Origin: Bacteroides fragilis
GTDB taxonomy: Bacteria; Bacteroidota; Bacteroidia; Bacteroidales; Bacteroidaceae
DNA length: 64,000 nucleotides
Direction: 5' to 3'
Assembly (NCBI RefSeq): GCF_002849695.1
Contig: NZ_CP018937.1
Location: forward strand, 3,348,001 to 3,412,000
Every line of letters starts with the position of its first letter. Position 1 is the first letter of the stretch. Shown piece by piece: positions 9,228 to 17,130 of the stretch. The notes below the pieces were generated by a model. It had not been told where the DNA came from, ran no database searches, and saw only the letters and a list, made by a program, of their open reading frames with translations. The translations under genes and the position numbers were made by a program.

Positions 9228-9363
9228 TTGATTATTCCTGAAAATGACACAATATTCTCTAAAAAAACAGATAACTTAGTTCTTATATTTTCCGTTATTT
9301 CTTTTTTGTTGTTATATAGAATTAGCTTACATCTTAATATATCATTTATTTTATTCATAAAAA

Positions 9364-9388
9364 AATCACCCGACTTCGGAGGGTGATT
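9364..9388 (-). terminator. Rho-independent terminator, minus strand
   Basis: Read on the minus strand, AATCACCC and GGGTGATT form an 8-bp stem with a 9-nt loop followed by a run of Ts. It lies between the DUF3408 gene and the defence operon, so it probably ends transcription from the mobile-element side. Confidence 0.75.
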
Positions 9389-9475
9389 ACCTCCTGCAAG
9401 GGCAAAGTGCGGCAAGTTACTCGCCGCCTTTTGAGTAATACAAAAGACACCTTGCTTTATTCACCAGAATAGAAA

Positions 9476-9495
9476 AATCCGTCCGGGGACGGATT
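9476..9495 (-). terminator. Second minus-strand terminator hairpin
   Basis: AATCCGTC and GACGGATT pair perfectly around a 4-nt loop, followed on the minus strand by TTTTCT. With the hairpin at 9364-9388 it makes a tandem terminator downstream of the DUF3408 gene. Confidence 0.65.
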
Positions 9496-9520
9496 GAAAA
9501 GTTAGCTTTATTTTCAGTGT

Positions 9521-9563
9521 ATTCAGTATAGTATGTCCGTTGGGTAAACATACTATACTGAAT
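9521..9563. repeat. Perfect 15-bp inverted repeat
   Basis: ATTCAGTATAGTATG and its exact reverse complement are separated by 13 nt, 34 bp past the stop of the DUF3408 gene. It has no T tract on either strand, so it is unlikely to be a simple terminator. The setting beside conjugation genes suggests a protein-binding or transfer-origin site; this is inference. Confidence 0.7.
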
Positions 9564-9596
9564 ATACACACTATACATTATTAATAAGCGATGAAG

Positions 9597-10163
9597 CTAT
9601 AATTTTCTCCAAAGTTCAATGTCCTCTCCATAAAGTTCCAGATGATGCAGTGCCAGATTCTCAATCAATCCCGACATGCTCATCTTTCTGCCTCCCAGCC
9701 TGCGCACAATCTCATCGAGCCTATCCCGTGTATGGTAACTCACAAACACGGGTTTGCGGTCATCAATCTTGGGAACCTGTAAGAAGGTCCGGCGGTATTG
9801 TTCCAATGCCTCCTCCTTTGTCTTTTCGCCGGTACGTTTCTGAGTGGATGGTTTAACCGGATTAATGAGTTCAGTTTGCTTACCCGATGTACTTACTTCA
9901 CTTTGTATAGTCAGTTCACTTGCCACATTTTGCAGTTCTGCTTCCCTTCTCTTAGCTTCCGGTTGTTTAGAGATTGGATTCTCTTTGATATATGCCAGAC
10001 ATTGCGCTTCGTCTATATCCGGTGCGGTTCTGCGATTGTTACTTTCGCTTGTCTCTGTTGTGTTTTCTACTTTCGGTATTTCTTTTAACGGTTCACTCAC
10101 GGGGCGGATGGAGTTCAAAATACCCACCGCATCAATACCTTCTATTTTCAGTTTCTTAGCCAT
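9597..10163 (-). CDS. DUF3408 conjugation-associated protein
   Basis: A 188-residue protein. A low-complexity, charged N-terminal linker (about residues 15-125) leads to a compact C-terminal domain with VFVSYHTRDRLDEIVRRLGG and SMSGLIENLALHHLELY. This resembles DUF3408 and looks like a ribbon-helix-helix DNA-binding fold. DUF3408 proteins are encoded in the transfer regions of CTnDOT-type conjugative transposons, next to ParA and mobilisation genes. No relaxase, ParA or Tra genes accompany it here, so it appears to be part of a reduced element. A DNA-partition or relaxosome accessory role is inference. Confidence 0.75.
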   Translation of the reverse strand: MAKKLKIEGIDAVGILNSIRPVSEPLKEIPKVENTTETSESNNRRTAPDIDEAQCLAYIKENPISKQPEAKRREAELQNVASELTIQSEVSTSGKQTELINPVKPSTQKRTGEKTKEEALEQYRRTFLQVPKIDDRKPVFVSYHTRDRLDEIVRRLGGRKMSMSGLIENLALHHLELYGEDIELWRKL

Positions 10164-10263
10164 ACTGTCTCTGCTTTTATTCGTTACTTATTTTTTCTTT
10201 TTCGGATTGGAATGTCGGGGCGGTCGTTGCCATTTCAGAGGCTTCTCCTGTGAAGGGTTTAGC

Positions 10264-10354
10264 AGGTACAAGGTTTATCGGAAGAATACAACCCGAAGCG
10301 TAGCGAAGATGTGGAGATTGTTCCGATAACCGCTTGCGGCTTGACCTTGTACCT
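10264..10354. repeat. Nested double inverted repeat (oriT-like or RNA structure)
   Basis: AGGTACAAGGT (10264-10274) pairs with ACCTTGTACCT (10344-10354), and directly inside it TTATCGGAA (10275-10283) pairs with TTCCGATAA (10321-10329). The right arm is interrupted by 14 nt that can form a small CCG-CGG hairpin. The 37-nt loop holds further short repeats. The region upstream of the DUF3408 gene has no coding frame, and the layout would suit a transfer origin or a regulatory leader. Confidence 0.6.
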
Positions 10355-10409
10355 ACGTGAAAAAAACGTAACGACTTTTGCCTCTGTAATGGTAATGACT
10401 GTTCCGGCT

Positions 10410-10799
10410 TTAATTGAGAATTACTTTCTCTTTATTGAATCTCTTATCAGCATTCACTTGAATAAATATACTCTGTGTGTTTACTATGTAGAGTTTACCG
10501 AGTATGTATTCTCTGAATAATTTAGAATTCAGGGAATTTATCCTAAAGGCAAGAGCCACAACCATATCCAGCCCGAAATAGTCGGGTAAGATAGCATTCC
10601 CTATAACAGTCCCACCGTGAGTATGGTCAGGCTTGACTACTCTTGATTTCAGAATTATCCGTATGTTGGATTTGATGGTGGGTATCATCACCCCGAACAA
10701 CTCGGCTATTTCAAAGTCCCGCATCCAAACTGTTTCAGTCGGATTACCCGGTAGAGTAATTATACCGTTCTCGCTGATAGTTATCTTTTCTCTTTTCAT
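10410..10799 (-). CDS. Short RhuM-like protein of the mobile element
   Basis: A 129-residue protein without a firm family name. The segment MRDFEIAELFGVMIPTIKSN looks like a winged-helix / HTH motif. DYFGLDMVVALAFRINSLNS parallels the YNLDVIISVGYRVKS segment of the full RhuM encoded at 2043-3065. It therefore looks like the N-terminal DNA-binding half of a RhuM-like protein standing alone. It lies 24 bp downstream of the integrase gene on the same strand and may be co-transcribed with it. A role as a small regulator of the element is inference. Confidence 0.6.
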   Translation of the reverse strand: MKREKITISENGIITLPGNPTETVWMRDFEIAELFGVMIPTIKSNIRIILKSRVVKPDHTHGGTVIGNAILPDYFGLDMVVALAFRINSLNSKLFREYILGKLYIVNTQSIFIQVNADKRFNKEKVILN

Positions 10800-10823
10800 T
10801 GTTTATGATTTTAAGGGGTGTAA

Positions 10824-12055
10824 TTAAATTGCTTGACAGATAAATGATTCCATCTGCTCAATCTGTTTCGATAGCTTCTCCATATCACGGCTGACTTTCT
10901 CCGCTGTAATCTTCGCGTAAATTTGTGTCGTGCGGATGCTGCGGTGTCCGAGCATCTTCGACAGCGTTTCAATGGGCACATCGTTCGACAGACACACGGT
11001 TGTGGCATACGAGTGCCGACTTTGATGCCATGTGACATTTTTCTCTATGCCACAGTGCTTTGCGATTACTTTAATTCCGTTTTTGCAGTTGGGATAGCAA
11101 GGAACGGGCAGCAGTTTGCCGTCTTTCGCCATACCCTCGTATTTCTCAATGATATGTCTGGCAACTTCCAACAGACGGATGTTACTTTCTGTACCCGTTT
11201 TCTGGCGTTTGGTCTTAATCCACAGATGACCATCAAAAGAGATTTCCAGATTTTCTTTCGTCAAGTGATACATGTCCGTCCAGCTTAACCCTGTGAATGT
11301 GCAAAAAATAAACAAATCACGTATCAGTTCGTAGCTTTTCTTCTTGAACGTGCCATTAATGAGCTGTGTAATTTCTTCTTTTGTCAGGAAACCCCGTTTG
11401 GTTTCTTCCTTTGTGATGCTGTACCCGTAGAAGGGATCGCGTTGCAACCAGCCGTTATTGATAGCCATGTAGATAATTCTCCGCAATGGCATCATATATA
11501 ACCAAACGGTATTTGTGCAATGGCCTTTTTCCGTTCTTAGGAATAGTTCAAAGTCGGTAATGAAAGCAGGGGTAAGTTCTTTAAGGGCTATATCACTGAC
11601 CTTATAGCGTTGTTTGATAAACTCGGATAAGTGGTTATACACGGTGCAGTATTTCCAATAGCTGCGCTCACTTTTGATTTTACCAACTTGTTTGGCGTAG
11701 TCCTCGTTGTGCTGACTGAACACGGCAAGCAGGGTTTCGTGTTTCATTCCTATGCCTAAGAAAGCATTACGGACTTTCTCGGCAGTTACATAGTTATCCC
11801 TGTCGCATATCTCTTGATAAGCCTTGTTGATGCCCACACGGATTTTGTCCAGCATCCGGTTGCCTTCCTGTGCAATGAGGCTTCTGCCGGATAACCTGCC
11901 CAATTCGACATTCCACGATTTCTCCTCTACATCCAGTTTGCAACTGAATTGGGATACTTTGCCGTTTACGGTCACACGGCACATGACCGGCACAAGCCCG
12001 TTCTTCTTGGGGCATTACGCTTGAGATAAAATAAGACTCTGAAAGTTGATCTCAT
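10824..12055 (-). pseudogene. Tyrosine recombinase (integrase) with a 5' frameshift
   Basis: The long frame (codons back to 11993) encodes a Bacteroides tyrosine recombinase: a SAM-like core-binding domain, then TGLSWTDMYHL, HQSRHSYAT, LGHRSIRTTQIY and a C-terminal tail. The first catalytic Arg is replaced by Ser, as in CTnDOT IntDOT. No ATG opens this frame, and an in-frame stop lies at 12017-12015. An ATG at 12055 in another frame encodes MRSTFRVLFYLKRNAP, the usual start of this family. It would join the main frame exactly (about 410 residues) if the C run at 12009-12012 had five bases instead of four. The gene is therefore one base from intact: a real mutation, a sequence error or, less likely, programmed frameshifting. 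Confidence 0.8.
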
Positions 12056-12075
12056 ACTCTACATTTTTTAAGTGA

Positions 12076-12083
12076 CAAAATTA
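12076..12083 (-). promoter_or_regulatory. Promoter -7 element of the integrase gene
   Basis: TAATTTTG on the minus strand matches TAnnTTTG, 20 bp upstream of the inferred full-length integrase ATG at 12055. It supports that ATG as the original start. Confidence 0.5.
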
Positions 12084-12416
12084 TTACCTGTAGAGTTGTT
12101 TCTTGATACGCAAAGCACTGCCAATCAGCGCAAAAGAATCGGATTTACTTCTTTTTTCATGCTATCACTGCCATTTTCCGAAAATTCGGTTACATTTGCA
12201 GGTGAGTAGCATCTGAAATCCATGTAAATCAGCTCTTTGAAAACCATCTTAAAATCAGCTGCCAGCCAAAAGAAAGTAACGAGATAGTAATGTAACTCTG
12301 TCCTCACTTGGCTTTTTATTGGTTTCGGATGGCTTGCTGCTCTTTCCTTTTTATTACCTAAACCGCTATTTGTCAGCCTTATTACTGCATTCTGCTCTAA
12401 ATCTCAATTTTATTTC
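12084..12416. other. Intergenic stretch beside the integrase
   Basis: About 330 bp between the integrase promoter and the next gene. A minus-strand frame of about 60 codons exists but lacks any recognisable feature and is not called. The attachment site of the element would be expected near here, but no direct repeat pair was found by eye. Confidence 0.4.
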
Positions 12417-12743
12417 CTATCTTTGTATCAAATGGTCTGCCATTGATCCGGCCTGATCGTCCGGCTGAGATAGTTCTCCTTCGGGAACAGCCTCAGCTAC
12501 CTCACGTTCGATAATCTTCTCGATCCGTTTTCTGTTTTTGCGCAACAGATCATAAATCTCATTTTCATCAAAGCTGTCCTCAAATATAATGGGATATTTT
12601 TCCACATCTTCGCTGTCACCAGCACAAACAAGAATACGCAGTTCGCTACAATGACCGTAAGATATTATGGCACTGTATTCTTTTAAAAGTTCAGCCAGTT
12701 TGGTGAGGAAATCAAGTTCTTTAGTTGTCAGTAGTCCGATCAT
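12417..12743 (-). CDS. Hypothetical acidic protein
   Basis: A 108-residue protein starting at the ATG at 12743; a longer frame back to 12809 would need a TTG start. It has a helical N-terminus (ELDFLTKLAELLKEY), a central YGHCSELRILVCAGD strand segment and a helical, charged C-terminus with a DENEIYDLLRKN motif. I do not recognise a family. It diverges from the XRE gene on the other strand, so the pair may share a control region. It could be a conserved accessory protein of the element. Confidence 0.55.
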   Translation of the reverse strand: MIGLLTTKELDFLTKLAELLKEYSAIISYGHCSELRILVCAGDSEDVEKYPIIFEDSFDENEIYDLLRKNRKRIEKIIEREVAEAVPEGELSQPDDQAGSMADHLIQR

Positions 12744-12883
12744 AGTGTGTAATAGTATTGTTGTTATTTCAATAGCTGTAAAATAAGCGTAAAACAGTTG
12801 ATTCTGCAAGCATATACGTATTCCTTATATTCTATTTTTAAGCAAAGTAATATTCATTTTATTCATCTTATTCCATTTTTTCG

Positions 12884-12891
12884 TATATTTG
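12884..12891 (+). promoter_or_regulatory. Promoter -7 element of the XRE gene
   Basis: TATATTTG matches the Bacteroides TAnnTTTG consensus and lies 51 bp upstream of the ATG at 12943. It argues against the longer TTG-started frame at 12889. Confidence 0.55.
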
Positions 12892-12942
12892 CTTCGAACG
12901 GAACATTTTAACGGAAATCGTTGTTCAAAAAGCAAAAAGAAC

Positions 12943-13398
12943 ATGGAAACAGAAGAAGAAATACAGAATGTAAATGTCCATCACGGACATAACATAAGGC
13001 GCACCCGGATCGAGAAAAACATCAAGCAGGACGCATTGGCAGCACTCGTAAACATGACACAACCGAATGTATCCAAATACGAGAAGATGCGGGTGATTGA
13101 GGATGAAATGCTAAATAGATTCGCAAGGGCGCTGAATGTGCCGGTGGAATATCTGAAAACGCTGGAAGAGGATGCACCTTCTGTGGTATTTGAGAATATC
13201 ACAAATAATGTGCATGACAATAAAGACAGCTCAATGGGATCTACAGGATATAACAACGATAGTATAACTAACACTTTTAATCCGATTGATAAAATCACCG
13301 AACTCTACGAGCGTCTTCTCAAAGAGAAAGATGAAAAATATGCTGCGCTTGAAAAACGGATTCAAGGTCTGGAACAGCAAAATAACAGCGGAAAGTAA
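12943..13398 (+). CDS. XRE-family regulator with C-terminal coiled coil
   Basis: A 151-residue protein using the ATG at 12943. Residues about 12-70 form a lambda-repressor-type HTH (IRRTRIEKNIKQDALAAL, then MTQPNVSKYEKM, then FARALNVPVEYLKTL). A poorly conserved Asn-rich linker follows. The C-terminus is a heptad-like coiled coil (ITELYERLLKEKDEKYAALEK), probably for dimerisation. Such proteins are common in Bacteroides accessory regions; the target genes are unknown. A cluster of three 22-bp direct repeats plus one inverted copy starts 29 bp after its stop and could be its operator. Confidence 0.8.
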   Translation: METEEEIQNVNVHHGHNIRRTRIEKNIKQDALAALVNMTQPNVSKYEKMRVIEDEMLNRFARALNVPVEYLKTLEEDAPSVVFENITNNVHDNKDSSMGSTGYNNDSITNTFNPIDKITELYERLLKEKDEKYAALEKRIQGLEQQNNSGK

Positions 13399-13426
13399 TT
13401 CCGCAAACATATCTCTCCATATAAAT

Positions 13427-13503
13427 GGGTGTAGCCATCCGATGCTTAGGGTGTAGCCATACCGGGGTTAGGGTGTAGCTATCCGTCCCGGATGGCTACA
13501 CCC
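13427..13503 (+). repeat. Three 22-bp direct repeats plus one inverted copy
   Basis: GGGTGTAGCCAT recurs at 13427, 13449 and 13471 (third copy GGGTGTAGCTAT), an exact 22-bp period. An inverted ATGGCTACACCC at 13492-13503 pairs with the third copy to make a 15-bp stem with a 3-nt loop. The 22-bp spacing, two helical turns, suits cooperative protein binding on one face of DNA. It is not a CRISPR: the units are contiguous and have no spacers. Confidence 0.8.
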
Positions 13504-13918
13504 TACTTATTATGTGCAAGTTCCATCGGGGCGGGCATCCCTCACCCGTCTCTCCGGACAAATCTTCGATCCGGGTATATTCCACATGACATTGCATACA
13601 TGTATCTGTTTCCGCTAACACATCATTAAATACATAAAAAAAGCAATGGAATATGCTTGGCGTATCCAATCAGAAACTTCTGCCGGCATGTGGTCTGGAA
13701 AGAAAAAAAGAGTTTTAATCAGTTTATAACTATATCTGGCGGGCAGCTCTGTCCCTTCCCCATCCAAATCCAGAAAAGAGCGAATTATTCCTCTTTTTCA
13801 CCAATAAGAGAAGGGTTTTGGTCGCTATTTGCAAACTCTCAATCAAATTTCACTCAATTCTATTATTCCACTAATAAAATACCAATTAATAGGTATTTTT
13901 CTGACAAGAAAAAACTTG
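13504..13918. other. Intergenic stretch, no gene seen
   Basis: About 415 bp between the repeat cluster and the promoter at 13919. One plus-strand frame of 94 codons (13657-13941) is open but runs across that promoter and shows no recognisable protein feature. It is not called. Confidence 0.4.
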
Positions 13919-13926
13919 TAAATTTG
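13919..13926 (+). promoter_or_regulatory. Promoter -7 element upstream of a truncated leader
   Basis: TAAATTTG matches TAnnTTTG, 23 bp before the ATG at 13950. It could transcribe both the short signal-peptide frame and the lipoprotein gene at 14162. Confidence 0.5.
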
Positions 13927-13949
13927 CATAAACTGAACTAATTTTAATT

Positions 13950-14018
13950 ATGAAAAAATTTTATTCCCTTTGTTTGTCGCTCGTACTTGTTGTCTCATCC
14001 CCCAAAGAAGGACAATAG
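13950..14018 (+). pseudogene. Signal-peptide fragment of a lost secreted protein, or a leader peptide
   Basis: A 22-codon frame begins MKKFYSLCLSLVLVVSS, a good signal peptide, and then stops (TAG at 14016-14018). It has a well-placed promoter and a normal start spacing. No continuing frame was found downstream. Either it is the stump of a secreted protein gene or it is a short translated leader for the lipoprotein 143 bp downstream. Confidence 0.4.
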
Positions 14019-14161
14019 AATCGTTGAATGCCGTGTATTAACAAGTGAGCATATCTAAGCCTTTCGTAACGAAAGCATTTTTGTTAAATCCCATTTATAG
14101 TATAACGGAGAATGTTTATATCCGTCATTAAGAATATATTTAATTTAAACCGATAAGAATA

Positions 14162-14518
14162 ATGAAAAAATTAAGAATTACGTGGTTGTGCCTGATATTG
14201 GCTGGAATACTACTAGGTGTATCATCATGTTCTAACGATGCAGAGGAGTTACAAGGTAAGCTCGTTATAACATTCGCCAAACCGACAAAGGGACTCAAAG
14301 TTGCTATTTGTTCGATGGAGAATACTAAGTACCCCATTTTAGTAGAATCCCCGAATGTTAATGGAGTATTGAAAGTATCGTTGAATATAGGGAATTATTA
14401 TATAAAACCCTCTGATGATTCTTCTGATATGTATTCGGACATCGGAATACAGGTTAGACCGGATAAAACAACAACAGTGACATATGACGAATCTCGTCAG
14501 GTCATTGGAAGAGAATGA
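14162..14518 (+). CDS. Small lipoprotein, unknown function
   Basis: A 118-residue predicted lipoprotein. The leader ends in GVSSC (Cys 23), followed by an acidic SNDAEE that would favour surface export in Bacteroides. The mature part is a short beta-rich domain (KLVITFAKPT, LKVSLNIGNYYIKPSD, IGIQVRPDKTTTVTYDES), like a single transthyretin- or Cna-B-like module. No named family is recognised. It stands alone between a promoter at 13919 and a clear terminator at 14538. Confidence 0.7.
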   Translation: MKKLRITWLCLILAGILLGVSSCSNDAEELQGKLVITFAKPTKGLKVAICSMENTKYPILVESPNVNGVLKVSLNIGNYYIKPSDDSSDMYSDIGIQVRPDKTTTVTYDESRQVIGRE

Positions 14519-14537
14519 TTATAATATTTAAACCCAG

Positions 14538-14582
14538 AATGGTTTTGATAGATTCAGCTTGAACCTGTCAAAACCATTTTTT
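14538..14582 (+). terminator. Terminator of the small lipoprotein gene
   Basis: AATGGTTTTGA pairs perfectly with TCAAAACCATT (11 bp) around a 19-nt loop, followed by a run of Ts, 19 bp after the lipoprotein stop. This is a standard Rho-independent terminator. Confidence 0.8.
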
Positions 14583-14866
14583 AATAAGGAAAGAAGATCC
14601 CCAGGCCTTTAATATGAAGTGGTAATATGTTTCTGCGCTTTATTAAAAACATAAAATTTCCAACCAGCAATAAAAGTATAACTTCCTCTAATCTGCAAGG
14701 ACGACTACAATACCGGACATGGTTATCTGGATATATTAGACTTACTGACATAGGGTTGTCATAGAAGTTGTTATTTTTGCACCATTAAGCATTCAACGTT
14801 GATTTTGGATGATTTTAGGTTGCTAATACCAAGTACCCGACAATAATAAATTTAATATAACTAAAT

Positions 14867-15493
14867 ATGAAAAGATTATTTTTATGCTCATCTTTTGCCG
14901 ATGTAGCCAATCTGCTTATTGATTTTGCTAATGAGGATTTAAAAGGAAAAATTATAGCTTTTATACCAACTGCAAGCCTTACAGAATCAATACGATTCTA
15001 TGTAAAAACAGGAAAAAAAGCTCTTGAAAAAGTAGGAATGATTGTTGAAGAAGTTGAGATTACCCAATTTTCCAATGAAGAAATATCTTCTATATTACAC
15101 AAATGTGATTATATCTATATAACAGGTGGAAATACATTCTTCCTTCTGCAAGAGTTAAAAAGAAAAGGTGTTGATAAAATCATATCCGAACAAGTTAAAT
15201 CGGGAAAACTGTATATTGGGGAGTCTGCTGGAGCAATAATAGCATCTCCCGATACAGAGTATATGAAGAATGTAAACTTTGACCCAATAGAAAAAGCTCC
15301 TAAATTGGAGGACTATTCTTCTTTAGGTTTGGTTGATTTTTATACAATTCCCCATTATGGTAATTTCCCATTCAAGAAAAAAGGTGAAAAAGTAATTCAG
15401 CTATATAATGAAAAGTTGCAGCTTATCCCAATAAGTAATAAACAAGCAATTTTTATTGAAGACTCAAATATCCAAATTAAAGATGCAAGATGA
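14867..15493 (+). CDS. Peptidase E-like protein (family S51)
   Basis: A 208-residue protein of the type 1 glutamine-amidotransferase-like fold. The nucleophile elbow GESAGA places the catalytic Ser at 120. His 163 (TIPHYGNF) fits the second member of the triad, and TGGNTFFLLQ near 86-95 is the usual S51 glycine loop. Peptidase E enzymes cleave N-terminal aspartyl dipeptides in the cytosol; many homologues have untested substrates. The stop overlaps the start of a WYL regulator by 4 bp, so the two are translationally coupled. The gene is more AT-rich than the core genes of the window, and both proteins look Firmicutes-like, which hints at transfer. Confidence 0.82.
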   Translation: MKRLFLCSSFADVANLLIDFANEDLKGKIIAFIPTASLTESIRFYVKTGKKALEKVGMIVEEVEITQFSNEEISSILHKCDYIYITGGNTFFLLQELKRKGVDKIISEQVKSGKLYIGESAGAIIASPDTEYMKNVNFDPIEKAPKLEDYSSLGLVDFYTIPHYGNFPFKKKGEKVIQLYNEKLQLIPISNKQAIFIEDSNIQIKDAR

Positions 15494-16422
15494 ATAGGAT
15501 AGACCGTATTTCTGCTATATTGATTCAATTGCAATCGCATTCGTTAGTGAAAGCACAACAGATTTCAGAGCGTTTTGAAATAAGTATTCGTACTGTATAC
15601 CGGGATATAAGAACATTGGAAGAGGCAGGAATTCCGATTATTGGAAATCCCGGTATTGGTTATTCACTGGCAGAAGGATTCAAATTGCCCCCGCTAATGT
15701 TTACTCAAAAAGAAGCCTTGTCCTTTTTAATTGCAGAGAAATTAGTACATGAACTAACTGATTCAAACAGTAATGAGCATTACAAGTCGGGAATAGAAAA
15801 GATAAAGTCTGTGATGCGCTTTGTAGATACAAAGATGTTGGAAACAATGGAAGAATGCCTGTCTGTCTTAAATACTTATAAATCATCTGCGTATAAGCCA
15901 GACATTCTTTTACTAATATTGCAAAGTATATATCAAAAGAGAATTGTTGAAATGTCTTATTTTACAGGTACTACATTAAGTGTTTCAGAACGAAAGGTTG
16001 AACCTATTGGAATTTTCTTTTCGAGAACTAACTGGTATCTGATAGGGTTTTGTCTTCAAAAAGAAGCCTATCTTACGTTTCGTATAGATAGAATTCAAGA
16101 AATACACATTCTTAATGAATTTCAATCACGAGAACATCCTCCTTTTAAAAAGTTCTTGGATGAGTTTTACGACAAAGAAAAGTTATATGAAGTTGTCATA
16201 AGAATAGAAAAAGATAAAACATCCATGATAAATGATGATAAATATTACTACGGATTGACATCCGAAAAAGAAATAGACAATATGATTGAGTACCGTTTTA
16301 TTACTTTTTCAATCAGTAAATTTGCACATTGGTATTTGTCTTTCGCAGATGTTGCTACAATAATAACGCCAAATTCTTTAAAACATGAAGTTAAAAATAT
16401 TATCAATAACATCTCTATTTGA
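15490..16422 (+). CDS. HTH / WYL-domain transcriptional regulator
   Basis: A 310-residue YafY-type regulator. The N-terminal HTH_11 domain (VKAQQISERFEISIRTVYRDIRTL, about 19-42) leads into GYSLAEGFKLPPLMFTQKEA. A central WYL domain covers about residues 140-230 (EPIGIFFSRTNWYLIGFC, then LTFRIDRIQEI). WYL domains sense nucleic acid or small ligands and often control defence or stress genes. It overlaps the peptidase gene by 4 bp (ATGA). Autoregulation of the pair is likely but not shown. Confidence 0.85.
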   Translation: MNRIDRISAILIQLQSHSLVKAQQISERFEISIRTVYRDIRTLEEAGIPIIGNPGIGYSLAEGFKLPPLMFTQKEALSFLIAEKLVHELTDSNSNEHYKSGIEKIKSVMRFVDTKMLETMEECLSVLNTYKSSAYKPDILLLILQSIYQKRIVEMSYFTGTTLSVSERKVEPIGIFFSRTNWYLIGFCLQKEAYLTFRIDRIQEIHILNEFQSREHPPFKKFLDEFYDKEKLYEVVIRIEKDKTSMINDDKYYYGLTSEKEIDNMIEYRFITFSISKFAHWYLSFADVATIITPNSLKHEVKNIINNISI

Positions 16423-16875
16423 TAACAATCAGCTGTTCCTGATGACAAACAGGTGATGAACCGGTTACGGAACGGTGACTTCAGCAACAAGATTGGGCAT
16501 TGCCAAACGAAAGATCGATAGATTTGGAGAAGTGTTTGAGAGCAGATGTCAAAGTGCCAAAATGTCAAAATGATAATCCAATGTCTCTATATCCCGTTCT
16601 TTCGGACGCGCCTCTGATGAAGTTCGGAAAAACGGCTCACAGACGATTCCCCGATTATCGTTTTAACAGGTCGTTCAACTACTTCCTTATCAAATAGAAA
16701 CAATAAAAGAGAATTATTCGCCGGAATCTCTTTGTTAGAGTAAAATACCATTCTTTTACACACTTCGGACAGGATACTTACCGGCGAGCAACGGGAAGAA
16801 AATCCGCCCTCTTATCGCCCGATATGCATAACAATATATGTAATCTGCCAAAACATTAGGAGATATTTAAAAAAG
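16423..16875. other. Intergenic stretch with possible decayed coding fragments
   Basis: About 450 bp after the WYL gene. A short frame reading DDKQVMNRLRNGDFSNK near 16440-16490 has plausible codon use but no start and stops soon. It may be a gene remnant and is not called. No RNA gene was seen. Confidence 0.35.
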
Positions 16876-16958
16876 AAGTAAGCAAATTTGGGAAATGCTT
16901 ACGTCTTTCGAAGCAAATGCTTACTTGTTTTGGGGTAAATACTTACTTGTTTTCCGGA
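16876..16958 (+). repeat. Second cluster of 22-bp direct repeats plus an inverted copy
   Basis: AAATGCTTACGTCTTTC, AAATGCTTACTTGTTTT and AAATACTTACTTGTTTT start at 16893, 16915 and 16937, again an exact 22-bp period. An inverted GTAAGCA (16878-16884) precedes them and pairs with TGCTTAC of the first copy. The sequence is unrelated to the cluster at 13427, but the design is the same. Confidence 0.7.
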
Positions 16959-17130
16959 AAGACAAGGCTCTACCGACTCAAAAGACCGGTTCTTTGCCTC
17001 CGGAAGTTACTTGATATGCTTCTTTTCCCTCCGGTTCATCCGGGAAAAAAATTGGGAGAGTCAGAGGAAAGAGGTATTTCACACCTTTTTGATAGTTTAA
17101 TAGGATAATAGAGAACAAAACGTTTTACCT

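Noticed and set aside
9215..9415. 66-codon minus-strand frame upstream of the HTH gene
   Set aside because: It runs through the terminator hairpin at 9364-9388 and the defence operon promoter, and has no protein feature.
9844..10329. 161-codon plus-strand frame opposite the DUF3408 gene
   Set aside because: Antisense shadow of the DUF3408 gene; composition is that of reversed coding sequence.
11794..12015. 73-codon minus-strand frame at the 5' end of the integrase
   Set aside because: It is the out-of-frame continuation caused by the integrase frameshift, not a separate gene.
12125..12307. 60-codon minus-strand frame near the integrase
   Set aside because: No family, no promoter, atypical composition.
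13427..13503. Possible CRISPR array
   Set aside because: The 22-bp units are contiguous, with no spacers of independent sequence, and there is no cas gene in the window.
13657..13941. 94-codon plus-strand frame
   Set aside because: It crosses the promoter at 13919 and has no recognisable domain.
14690..14753. Short frame reading KDDYNTGHGYLDILDLL
   Set aside because: No start and no recognised family; it could be a gene remnant but the evidence is too thin to call.
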